A DNA stretch of 64,000 bases, taken from Siphonodentalium dalli (lineage: Eukaryota > Mollusca > Scaphopoda > Gadilida > Siphonodentaliidae). Made by a program: the position numbers and the translations under genes. The stretch covers positions 22,928,134 to 22,992,133 of the forward strand of contig CP136065.1 in assembly GCA_032622095.1 (NCBI GenBank), given 5' to 3'. Position 1 is the first letter of the stretch. The number at the start of each line of letters is the position of its first letter. Shown in pieces: positions 45,401-54,628 of the stretch. Below the pieces are notes generated by a model. It saw nothing but the letters and a program-made list of their open reading frames with translations, did no database searches and was not told the DNA's origin.

Positions 45401-46281
45401 AAATGGTAATTTTTACAAACAAATGGTCAAAGAACTTACCAATATTCACTTATAGGGGCCAAGAAATACAAATTCTAAAAGAATTTAAATACCTCGGTAT
45501 TAAATTATTTTACAATGGTAGATTCTGTCAATCGATTAAGCAGACCCAGAATACAGCAACGAGAGCCATGTATGGCCTTTTGAATAGAACAAGAAAGCTG
45601 CAGCTGCCTCTAGATATTATGTTTAAATTGTTTGACTCTATGATTATGCCGATTATGCTGTATGGTGGTGAAGTTTGGTGTTTCGAGAAAACTGAAATAC
45701 TGGAGACCATACATCTTAAATTCTGCAAAATTATCACAACAATGAAGTCTAGCACACCAAACTACATGGTATATGCAGAATTGGGGAGATACCCCGTAAT
45801 GATCGAAATTAAGTGCCGAGCAATATCATATTGGTCAAAACTAGTATCGCACGAAGGATCAGAATTAGCTAAAAATGTATTCCTTCTACTCAGGTATCTC
45901 AATGATGGTGATGCCATACTACAAAACAAGATTAAATGGATTTCGTTTATCAAAGAAACTCTGCGAGAAGTAAATATGGAAAGTGCGTGGCAGAATCAGT
46001 CACCACTAAGCAAGACAGACATGAAACACATGAAAGCGAAATTAATAGAGCAACACACATGTTGCCTCTTCGGCAATCTGAATATGTCTATTTCAAGCCG
46101 TGCCATATTTTATCGAAACATAAAGGATTCTGTCAGAATGAACCGATACTTAGTATATATGCCATCTCATCTAGCTACGTATTTACTGAAATTTAGAACA
46201 GCCAATCACAGACTACCGGTAGAGCAATGCAGATGGAATAAAAGTACATGTAAAGACACGAAATGCCCGTTATGTGGCTAA
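42409..46281 (+). CDS. LINE ORF2: endonuclease and reverse transcriptase
   Basis: The frame is open from just after the ORF1 stop to a TAA at 46279-46281, with no in-frame ATG until 42535. A Cys-rich ~160-residue leader (CVNCSC, YCLCVHG) comes first. Then the APE-type endonuclease: LNVCGL, SETKC, MGDFNSR, VIDYAL, and a variant FSDIHGA in place of SDHxP. RT follows: GKAVGADHILNEYI, FIDFRKAFDTVW, SQIGLFQGEPMSPLLF and the catalytic YADDT (residue ~951 counted from 42436). The C-terminus starts a cysteine motif (CKDTKCPLCG), cut by the TAA. It acts at chromosomal nicks by target-primed reverse transcription. The start mechanism is unclear (readthrough or reinitiation). Confidence 0.88.
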   Translation, partial: TNYCSSDVVLENIGPIRPCVNCSCDQQPANVYCLCVHGVLTNMYRAHGSVIINGNYELNCTAVTDYCSNTYAINHFNLASNVCVPIYNVKWSNNYSELFVNKIMHDKRMRSNVNSFEINFNKNDQPRLICETTINRPVEISRESPGSENGVISHGVDSRQPVHGVISHEPETRFLNILTLNVCGLEKRLQYKEFHDLITRYDILCFSETKCFLEDQIIIPGFEICVVKGKHIGNGTRSGGIMIAAKSDLFQYVVPLKSDNSNVAWIRIDASDKQSSPLLLGAVYIPPAGTRYANDDWNLKLEDDIRKFQMKNDLLLLMGDFNSRTNNVSDVSTDNDTGDMYHIFENTTVCKTVNTFLSSIEDEYYDDECNDDDFDKTFQVPNRISQDKGKVNSYGYKLLGLCKFMTLFIVNGRCGDDKCGKFTSSDRTVIDYALGTKRLLSKIENFKVHDHCSLFSDIHGAIHLVIKFNFPNRYIRNNFTDENSTVGEQMIKTKRWDPQKGRMLPRNINSDDITLIIGELTDLENNSCLSQTNIDDICGLITRALNSAADRTLGTYKPQNKTRENMRKDKAWFDGECRTLRNQFNHSKREYNKTKSIIDKDIMKQHCAKYRGVMDRKIKEMRVKQVSELRDAAKYSGKSFWDRLDKMCSDSQTKKCRGNVTIEQFEDYFKDLNLNDCNDESDISDYVDMDFNENHESHLNRPITQEEIFSAVSKLKNGKAVGADHILNEYIKESVGEMMSIYVRFFNLILSSGHFPKQWAVGMIKPIFKGSGDPNLPESYRGITLLSCFAKLFTSVINNRISSFAEDNDLVDKIQTGFRKGHSTVDNIFILHALINVYLQSGRKIYCTFIDFRKAFDTVWRDALWLKLMQADINGKILQVIRSMYDNIKLCVKNNNSQSDFFISQIGLFQGEPMSPLLFSLFVNDIQSFLSDCAISNLNYFDEKYFEHIGCFINILCLLYADDTVILSDSEDNMHRALSAFADYAEAWNLQVNTMKTKMVIFTNKWSKNLPIFTYRGQEIQILKEFKYLGIKLFYNGRFCQSIKQTQNTATRAMYGLLNRTRKLQLPLDIMFKLFDSMIMPIMLYGGEVWCFEKTEILETIHLKFCKIITTMKSSTPNYMVYAELGRYPVMIEIKCRAISYWSKLVSHEGSELAKNVFLLLRYLNDGDAILQNKIKWISFIKETLREVNMESAWQNQSPLSKTDMKHMKAKLIEQHTCCLFGNLNMSISSRAIFYRNIKDSVRMNRYLVYMPSHLATYLLKFRTANHRLPVEQCRWNKSTCKDTKCPLCG

Positions 46282-46473
46282 AATGTATGTGATGAATACC
46301 ATTTTGTTATTTTGTGTACTGAACTCAACGATCTGCGAGAAACCTATATACCGAAGTATTACTGGGAAAACCCTAACAGAAATAAATTCTACAGACTGCT
46401 GTCACTGCTTAACATAAGTATATTGAAAAGAGTGAGCATTTTCTTAAAATTAGCATTTATAAAGTTACCATGA
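46282..46473 (+). pseudogene. ORF2 C-terminal remnant behind a premature stop
   Basis: Directly after the TAA the same frame stays open for 63 codons to TGA at 46471. It supplies the rest of a zinc-binding-like motif (DEYHFVILC), so C-X5-C-X2-C...H-X4-C would be whole without the TAA. A single recent nonsense change seems to have disabled this copy. Confidence 0.75.
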
Positions 46474-46712
46474 AGCAAGTATTACATTATATTATATATA
46501 ATGTAAATATTATATGAAACCATTTCAGAAAACATATTCCCAAATGTATTAGCATTATTTGTATTTATTATCAATATCATATAATATGATGAACTCATTT
46601 ATTGATGTATATGTATGTTGTGTATTGTTTGTATAATGTTGTGTAAATAAGTTGTATGGCATGTTGCAACTTAGATGTTGACTTTGCTAATAAACAATTC
46701 AATTCAATTCAA
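46474..46712 (+). other. LINE 3' UTR and (CAATT)n tail
   Basis: AT-rich 3' UTR with AATAAA at 46689-46694, ending in three CAATT units plus CAA. Short tandem tails instead of poly(A) are usual in CR1/L2-like LINEs. Confidence 0.75.
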
Positions 46713-46786
46713 CAAAGAAATATGGAATATGAACTCCTTGGTAGTATCCAGAGTAGAAATTCATGGCATGATCAACGGGAACATGT

Positions 46787-47660
46787 CTCTATTCCGAAGG
46801 TTCGCTATTCCGAAGGTTCACTAATCCGAAGGTTCACTAATCCGAAGGTTCACTAATCCGAAGGTTCGCTATTCCGAAGGTTTTTGATATTTTAAAAGTT
46901 AATTCTATATTCTAAAGTAATGAGAGGGTTCTTTAGTACGAAGACTCTTTTTATGAAGGAAATAACTTAAAACATTAAAAAAATAAATGTGATTTTTGTT
47001 TTCGTGGGTTTCCTTGAGATTTAACCCTTTGGCGAGTAAACATATATATGTCGTCTATCGGCTGAGGACTAAAACGACATATATGTCGTTTTAGGAAGTG
47101 TTATTTTACGTAGACATAACTTCAATAAATCATCTGATTTATAAATGATTTACATAGGAGTTATTTTGATTAATATAATGTCCCAAATGCTAAATGCGGA
47201 CTATAACAGTGGGGCTCTTGCTGTCAATCAATACTGGAGCGCTATAACTTACTGTATAGCAGAATACCGCTGAATGGACATAACTGCAATTCAGACTTTG
47301 TACTGATTTTAATGTTGATGTTTCTTTCAAGTACAGATTGCCAGTTCGGGTAGAATGCATCTCTAACTCGTAGTTTATTTCAGTCATTGTGTTTTCAACT
47401 TTCTATAATATTAAAGTGATAAACTGATACTGTCTTCTTGCTATTAATAACCGACATCTGGGACAAATTAGATATTAGATTGGGGTGTATAAATGTACGG
47501 GGGCGCAAATTTTGATTCATTTCTGGCTAAAAACTCCCATAATAGAAAACCTTCGGAATAGCGAACCTTCGGAATAGTGAACCTTCGGATTAGTTAACCT
47601 TCGGATTAGTGAACCTTCGGATTAGTGAACCTTCGGAATAGCGAACCTTCGGAATAGAGA
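46787..47660. mobile_element. Foldback element with 16-bp tandem repeats as termini
   Basis: The left terminus has six tandem copies of CCGAAGGTTC(A/G)CTA(A/T)T (46793-46880). The right terminus has seven copies in reverse orientation (47551-47655). The order of the AAT and ATT variants is mirrored. The single-copy middle includes the palindrome AAACGACATATATGTCGTTT (47072). No ORF. This is classic foldback architecture. Confidence 0.85.
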
Positions 47661-48390
47661 ACCCTACCCAAGGTGGTCTAGTGAAGGCACACATAAAGGT
47701 CATGTACAGAAAGTGTGTGAATTTCTTATTGCACATGAACTCCATCCAGTACATGACCTAAGTTCATCTCTGATTGTCCAAATGAATCTCAGTAATATAT
47801 TTGAGAGTAATAAGTGACAGTACTACAGGTATTGGAAAACTATTTTGACCATCCGCGTTCAAACTCAAAGGGTTAAACATTATTTTAGGCCTAGTCCTAA
47901 GTCGTAATGCGAGGTTGGGTCGGTGGTAATGCAGGCATACATAAAAGCTAATTCGTACACTGGTTCATATGCACATTTTCCTTTTTGGTATTACTATAGG
48001 CTCTAGGCCTACTAGTTGATGCTGCTTGATGTCTGAAAAAAAGGATAAATTTAAGTTTGTGTAATTTTTTATTCTATTATAGGCCCTAACACTGGCCCTA
48101 GTTATTTTTTGTTGTCATTCCAGGGGATTCAACATATTTTTCATCTACTCACACAGATGAATAGGCTGGGTTATACCTTCAATTTAGTTGAGATTATCGC
48201 TGATTACTGCTGACTATCGCATAATTATCTGCCAAGAAAATATTTGTCTTGCACATGTTTGTAAACAGGAAGTAACATTTAATTTGGTCTTTCAAAGAAG
48301 GGACCAATATAGAGCGGTTGGTCGTTTTTACAGAGGGGTTTTGGGGTGGGTGTCTAACATTTTATGAAAAAGAAAGGGTGGGTGGGTGTA
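47661..48390. other. Intergenic, nothing recognised
   Basis: GGGTGGGTGGGTG low complexity near 48370. No exon or terminus found. Confidence 0.35.
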
Positions 48391-49966
48391 AAATGAAAGT
48401 GTCAATGACACTGTAGCTCAACTTAGGTAGGGGAATAATTTAATAGTTGACAGTAAATGGAGGAATAGGAAAGGTGCTATAATTGAAATGTCTAAGTAAG
48501 ACAAGATGTACATGTCAATATCGTCATTCATGACAGGTTTCATAATGATCGAATCAGGGATGTGGTGATTATGGTGTGCCAAAGGATTTAGTGATGCAAA
48601 GAGTAAATTATAAAATGGCCACCGGCAGCCTTGTTTTTTTCCGATTTACCCCAAAATGACTTGTTCCCATCTACAGCCTTTACAAATCTCATAATTATCT
48701 GACCAAAGGTACGACCTGTAGCCTGTGCCAAAGGATTTAGTCATGCAAAGAGTGAAATCCAATATGGCTGCTGGTGGCCATGTTTCTTAGCCAAACGACC
48801 CCAAAATGACTCGTTCCCCGTCTACATGTCAATGTCAACAGCCTTTACAAATCCCATCTACATGTCATTGTTAACATCCATGACAAATTTCATGAAGATC
48901 CGATCAACGCTACGACCTGTAGCCCGCGCCAAAGGATTTAGTCATGTATAGAGTAAAATCCAAGATGCCTGCTGGCAGCCATGTTTTTGTCTGAACAACC
49001 CCAAAATGACTCGTTCCCATCTACATGTCAATATTAACACCCAGGACAAATTTCATGATGATCAGACGAATAGTACGACCTGTATTCCGCACCAATGGAT
49101 TTAATTTTGAAATCCAAGATGGCCACCAGCAGTCATGTTTTTGGGCCGAATGACCCCAAAATGACTCGTTCCCTTCTACATGTCATTGTTAACATCTATG
49201 ACTAATCTCATGAAGATCAGACCGAATGTACGACCTGTAGCCCGCGCCAAAGGATTAAGTCATGCAAAGAGTAAAATCCAAGATGGCTGCTGGCGGCCAT
49301 GTTTTTTGGCCGAACGACCCCAAGATGACTCGTTCCCATCTACATGTCATTGTTAACATTCATGACAAATTTCATGAAGTTCCGACCAAATCTACGACCT
49401 GTAGCCCGCGCCAAAGGATTTAGTCATGCAAAGAGTAAAATCCAAGATGGCTGCTGGCAGCCATGTTTTTTGGCCGAATGACCCCAAAATCACTCGTTCT
49501 CATCTACATATCATTGTTAACATCCATGACAAATTTCATAAAGTTCCGACCAAAGCTACGACCTGTAGCCCGTGCCAAAGGATTTAGTCATGCAAAGAGT
49601 AAAATCCAAGATGGCTGCTGGCGGCCATGTTTTTTGGCCGAACAACCCCAAAATCGCTCGTTCCCATCTACATGTCAATATTAAGATCCATGACAAATTT
49701 CATGATGATCAGACGAACAGTACGACCGGTAGCCCGCGCCAATGGATTGAATTTTGAAATGTTTTTTGACCGAATGACCCCAAAATGACTCGTTCCCATC
49801 TACATGTCAATGTCAACATTCATGACAAATTTCATAAAGATTAGACCAAAGGCACGACCTGTAGCCCGCGCCAAAGGAAATTGTTGACGGACACACGCAC
49901 ACACGGACGACGGACGCCAAACCATGTCAATAGCTCAAACTTACAAAGTAAGTTGAGCTAAAAATG
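48391..49966 (+). mobile_element. Non-autonomous element with ~165-bp tandem core
   Basis: The left end AAATGAAAGTGTCAATGACA then CTGTAGCTCAACTTAG; the right end is the hairpin AGCTCAAACTTAC-AAA-GTAAGTTGAGCT. The AGCTCAACTTA motif is subterminal at both ends. The core has eight imperfect units (marked by CGTTCCCATCTACATGTCA at 48661, 48814, 49012, 49167, 49332, 49497, 49660, 49791), each with AAATCCAAGATGGC. Fragments of the family lie at 9732, 31436 and 32060. The layout resembles tandem-core DINE/Helentron-like elements of bivalves; the class is inferred. Confidence 0.7.
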
Positions 49967-50129
49967 GCAATGTAAAAAAAAAAAAAACCCACGTCTCGCA
50001 ACTTTTTTACGCCCCCCCCCCCCTGTAGGTATGCCCTCAAATACGTATGCTGATCCATAAAACAACGACAATCAAAGACTTCGGACTATTGAGCTTTCGG
50101 AATCTCGGACTTCGACAGTTGGGGTAGTA
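49967..50129. other. Flank of the Helitron array
   Basis: Poly-A, then poly-C, then single-copy sequence ending ...GGGGTAGTA directly before the array. The base next to the element on the minus strand is T. Confidence 0.5.
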
Positions 50130-50157
50130 CTAGTAGGCTTATTCGTCGTCGGAATAA
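50130..50157 (-). other. Outer Helitron 3' terminus (hairpin plus CTAG)
   Basis: On the minus strand TTATTC-CGACGAC-GAATAA forms a 6-bp stem. The spacer GCCTA and CTAG follow, then host T. This is the arrangement expected at a Helitron 3' end, but the sequence is unrelated to the inner terminus. It recurs at the end of every unit. Confidence 0.75.
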
Positions 50158-50585
50158 AGGTACGTAACCGTTTTGATATGTAAACACTGAAAATATTGAT
50201 CATCTCGTCAGTCAAATCTTGTTTGCATTTTGAGTAAGCTAAGTGTGATGGATGAAAACAGACTCTATGAACACCTCTGGTGCGATGAAAATAACACCAG
50301 TCATTATAGACATTTGTAGTCCACGTTTCCTTCTTCGTAAATCATATATGTACAATCGAATCGGTTGTGATAATATGTTGCCACAAGTATACGTCGAATT
50401 TCCGTGTATATATCGTTCTATAGCAGGCTTTACGTCTAGATTCAGTGGCTGGTTATTACCAGATTATAGACGGACCTACCCTATAATCGTATGGTCATGC
50501 ACATGCATGTACGGGGGAACAATCTAGGAAGAAGTGCATTGTGCTGTTCCAATGTTTCATGTTCAGAAAGGGCTAGTTTCCTTTT

Positions 50586-50646
50586 TAGCCGGGGTGGTTG
50601 GGTCGTAGATAACACGAGACGGGTAACATGACGCGGGTTCGAACAC
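50586..50646 (+). promoter_or_regulatory. tRNA-like A and B box pair in the captured module
   Basis: TAGCCGGGGTGG (50586-50597) fits the Pol III A-box consensus at 10 of 12 positions. GGTTCGAACAC (50636-50646) fits the B box at 9 of 11. Spacing is 50 bp. Each array unit repeats the pair. No tRNA acceptor stem can be formed, so a tRNA-derived SINE head or chance are alternatives. Confidence 0.35.
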
Positions 50647-51695
50647 CGACAATCGGGACATATTTTTCAAGTCTGATCTGATCGAGTTGCGGGACATGAT
50701 CTCAATGTTAACGCTCATTGAAGCAACTTAGCACATTTGAAGCATTATAGGGAGTGTTTGGGGTGGGGGCGGGGGGGGGGGGGTAGCCCCGGGATTATCG
50801 GAAGGACCCGTAATTTTTTTGGCCTTTAATTATCAAATAAAGATATATAAAAAAGTTTTTTTTTGTTAAAGGCTCACTTAATTTTCGAATCACCAGATTA
50901 CATTATATACAACATATTCCATATTAGATCATATTATATACCACTAGCCGATGAGCCCGACGTTGTCCGGGTTATTCAAAAACCAAATTTCAAGTCGATA
51001 GCTCCACCCGTTTCCGAGATATGGTCTGCTCATGCGCGAAGCTTGCGTCGCACGGGCTCGGCGACCCGATAAAAATCGTATCCGGGGCAAGATACATTCA
51101 CATAACAAATTTCAAGTCGATAGCTCCACCCGTTTCCGAGATCTCGTCTGCGCATGCGCTGCACGGGCGTCGCACGGGCTCGCCAATACGACAAGGACGA
51201 CCGCCTGGTCAAACTACACACACATACCAAGTTTCGTCCCGATCGGTCGAAACGACAGCACAACACGCATTTTTTGTTTTTCATGAATTAATTCATGGTA
51301 CCCGTCCCTCAAAGACTGACCCGATGAAAAATTCCCCTGTTCCTAGGACATATATGACACAACAACCCATTCTGCCTTTTTAATCGAGATAATTGCATTC
51401 CGCGTTTCGTTTTGCATCCGTATTTTACGCATGGGTAGCCGTTTAGCAGCTTCGATTGTAATAAAGAGCGTTAATCCTTAACACCTCCGAATATGGTCAA
51501 TATAAAGATCGTTGATGCCTTAACCCCCCCCCCCCCCCCGAAGTGGCGTTTGCGGTGATTTTGATGATTGTGAGTGGAGAATCGGTGTTCAGAGCTTGTC
51601 CAAAATGCGACGTCGACGATTCCCGTGGGTTTTTACCTTTAGATAGGAAGTTTGGTCTCGATCGGTCAACCCGTTTTCGATTCTATAAAGGACAT

Positions 51696-51736
<41 letters not shown>

Positions 51737-51807
51737 GGTCTTCAAAATATATATGAGACTAGTAGGCTTATTCGTCGTCGGAATAAAGGTACGTAACCGT
51801 TTTGATA

Positions 51808-51934
51808 ACATAACATAACATAACATAACATTTTTATTGACATAATACACCCACGCGGGGCAGTTGTCATAATACAGATAATTTAAACACAAGTCAAGAC
51901 AATTAACATAGATTACCGACTGTCGACGGAAGGT
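51808..51934 (-). other. LINE 3' end with (TTATG)n tail
   Basis: On the minus strand AATAAAAATG leads into about five TTATG/TGTTA units at the insertion border. The inner part ends in a 25-bp stretch (51910-51934) repeated at 56089-56113. Confidence 0.65.
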
Positions 51935-52815
51935 CCAGAGATGGTGAAGATTCATACGCTAGATTGAATATTTTCCATGAGCACTCAGCAATTGTACTCG
52001 ACAGAGATTTCTGGCCCGATGGAGCCATTTGTGTTCGTCTGGACACTCCAAGCCTGGATGTATCACGATCTGGACCTAACGATAGTGTCAGATCTCACTG
52101 GGGCTAATTTACGTCCCTCTCAAACAAGCGTTCGCTCATCAACAGTATGACGATTCTCAGGTCACTAACTATATATATTTTCATCATGATTACGCTCATG
52201 TCGTGGAATGCAACTGGTATTTTCTCTTCTTCATCATATCTATCAAAGATCTTGGACAACCAGAACATTGATATATGCGGTGTATCAGAACACTGGCTGC
52301 GAGATTCAAACTCATCATTTATGCAGTACTTATCCCAATATTACATTTCTCATACAGTGTGTGATGCGGGAATTTTTATTATATTTTCCAAGTATATCTT
52401 CCCTCATCCAACCATTCACATGATCTCTTTTCCAATTATATGCAGAAAGTTACCAATATATTTGACTCGTATCGCCCACTTGGAACTGTTGTTGTTATGG
52501 GTGATTTCAATGCCAACTCACTAAGAGCAAATCCACGAAGTGTCGCTCTCTCGTACCTCTATAACGACAAAGGTGTCTTCTCTCCGATTGAAAACACGTT
52601 CAAAGCAACTCCTGTGAAAACCTTCGTTCCTCCTATGTCGCCCGAATCGGGGTCAATAATTGATCATTTCCTCATGCATAAGTCTATGGAATATAAAATA
52701 CAAATGGTAGACATTCTAATTGATGAAAGTATTGACGTATCTACACATCGACCAATTGTATTGCATATGGATACATATAAAAGTATCTTTATCCCGATGA
52801 GCGCTGTTGCAATAT
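51935..52815 (+). pseudogene. Fragment of a second LINE (end of ORF1, endonuclease of ORF2)
   Basis: 51960-52080 reads as an ORF1 C-terminus (HSAIVLDRDFWPDGAICVRL). ORF2 starts at about 52147 with LMSWNATGI and GVSEHWL. A deletion removes the middle. MGDFNANS, SIIDHFL and a STHRPI (for SDHRP) then follow. It is truncated at both ends. It is a different family from the surrounding minus-strand LINE. Confidence 0.7.
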
Positions 52816-54307
52816 AAATCATTGAAGAATTTAACACTAATGTCTGGATCAAGATCGTCGTTATCTTTCCTACTATCATCTCTCATTTTTTTAATAAACT
52901 TCCAGTATTCACTCGGATCTGACGTTTCATTGTTTTCAAGTTCTATTGCAAATTTGTGTCGGAATAATTTAGCTCTATATTTAGTTTCCCTTTTTATATG
53001 CTTTTTTGGCTGCGCAAAATTTTTCAATTAAACTTTTGTTCAGCGGCTGCTCTCTCATTTCGCGCACAGCCTTTTGCATTATGCATTTTAGTGTTTTACA
53101 CTTATCATTAAACCACCTACGTTTTTTATATTGCTTAATTTTACCATTCTTTACAGTTTTGGATGCCGACTTATTCAGTCTTTTAAGAAGTTCCGTAAAG
53201 TCAGTTACAGCTTTTTCTGTGTCATTTGCGGTTTCTTCATAACGCGATACTCTTAACCTCGATAATTCGTCTTGGAAACATTATTGCCTTGTTTGCACTA
53301 TCTTTAGTCCATTTCAATGAATATTTCGGTACAGTATATTCATATATAAACATATTATCACAATTACTACTCTCTTGAAAATATTCTAAGTGAACAGCAA
53401 GTTGGCTGTGATCTGAAAATTCATTTGGATTTTTGACACAGAAATAGGACACGTCCGATAGATATTTCTCTGACACTATAATATAATCGACTACACTGCA
53501 CCCATTATATTGACAACTCGTAAAGTTCCCAAAAGAATCGCCGGGTGTTCTTCCATTGAGTATACGCAGTGATGCAGCTTTACATAATGAGAGGAGTTGT
53601 CGCCCAAAATGGTTTACTTTATCATCTAAACTTTCTCGTGCAGCGATTTCATCAACTTTATACGTATTGGGAAGGGGGCCATACCTATCGCAATCGTCTG
53701 TAACATAATCCGACCGTTTCGCTGTTCTCGAGTTAAAATCCCCTCCCAAGATAACAAAGTCGTCCGACTTACAATCTTTTAAAAGTGTTTCAATGCTGTT
53801 GTACACGGAATCGTAATTGCTACTATGAGCCCAGAAAGTCGAGTTCGCAGGAGGAATATATATGGATATAAATACTACATTCGATTGCATATTGAAGATA
53901 CTGCCACAAAATTCAACCCATATTGCGTATTGATTTAATTTCAAGACTCTAATTACAGAAGACTTATACTTATTCTTACAATAAAAGGCAATTCCTCCTC
54001 TGATTGTACTATTTGACCCTCTACTAAGATCAAAGCAGCAGTACCCTGGCATTTCTATATCATCCACAGAGTGGTGCCAGGTTTCTGATATCGTTATAAA
54101 ATCATATTTTTATAAATGCTTTCGGCAATCTTCATCGGTAATTTTATTCACAAAGCCTTGCGCATTCCAGGCAGTATATGCAATTTTCCGCCGACGGCTA
54201 TGGTTTTGCGAAAGAGAGCTCATATGTGTATATATATATAGGTAAGGATATTCGAAAAGGACTGTCGGGGATAGTCTAGATATGAACGTCAAAATTGAAA
54301 TAGGCAT
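52815..54307 (-). pseudogene. LINE ORF2: endonuclease half, RT missing
   Basis: The APE-type endonuclease is recognisable: AWNAQGF, SETWHHS, GGDFNSRT, VVDYIIVSE, FSDHSQLAV, all with catalytic residues present. A TAA interrupts at 54110-54112, and frameshifts follow near 53260 and 53020. The linker to RT (KFFNDLYCNSA) ends abruptly at about 52815, where oppositely oriented LINE sequence starts. No RT domain follows. Confidence 0.75.
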
Positions 54308-54628
54308 ATATTCCAGTCACATTGTATATATCTTTAAACTCTTTAGACCATCGTTTCAACACTAGTCTACCTCGTTAATTTTAAGTATCCAGACGCTGTT
54401 TCAACAAAACAATTATACCATTTTGCGTATATAATTGGACCAATATATAGCCGCGCAATTATTATCGTAAACGAATCATAAACGTATATTATAAATCGTG
54501 TTACCACGCATAATAGATTTATGCGACTATACTGCTACGCAATTGATTTGTTAGTACGGTAATATTGTAAATAAATAAAACAATCTAGATATATGATATA
54601 TGCATATACATGTATTTAAAAAAGTTAC

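Larger units (their letters stand above)
40740..46712 (+). mobile_element. Near-complete non-LTR retrotransposon (CR1-like group, SGNH-ORF1)
   Basis: It holds a short 5' UTR, ORF1, ORF2 with apurinic-type endonuclease and RT, a ~240-bp 3' UTR and a (CAATT)3 tail at 46695-46712 just after AATAAA. The 5' boundary is approximate. Coding sequence is almost uninterrupted, so this is a young copy. Within the CR1/L2/Crack/Daphne assemblage I cannot choose a clade. Confidence 0.85.
50130..51758 (-). mobile_element. Array unit 1
   Basis: Length 1629 bp. The compact Helitron-like module is 50944-51758 and the captured module 50130-50943. The 3' terminus faces unique flank at 50129. It is the most diverged unit: its inner hairpin has a mismatch (CGGGTT for CGGGCT). 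The CAGA run is the longest of the array (51693-51736). Confidence 0.85.

Noticed and set aside
46787-47660. CRISPR-like array from regular 16-bp repeats
   Set aside because: There are no unique spacers between repeats, the two blocks are inverted to each other, and the genome is eukaryotic.
48391-49966. Coding potential of the tandem-core element (KDLVMQRVKSKMAAGG-type frames)
   Set aside because: Frames are short, occur only where repeat units happen to be open, and the ATGGCTGCTGGCGGCC phrase is repeat sequence.
50586-50660. A tRNA gene
   Set aside because: A and B box matches exist, but no acceptor, anticodon or T-arm pairing could be drawn.
52147-52524. A membrane-protein gene (hydrophobic start)
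   Set aside because: The frame contains LINE endonuclease motifs after the hydrophobic leader; it is a truncated LINE fragment.
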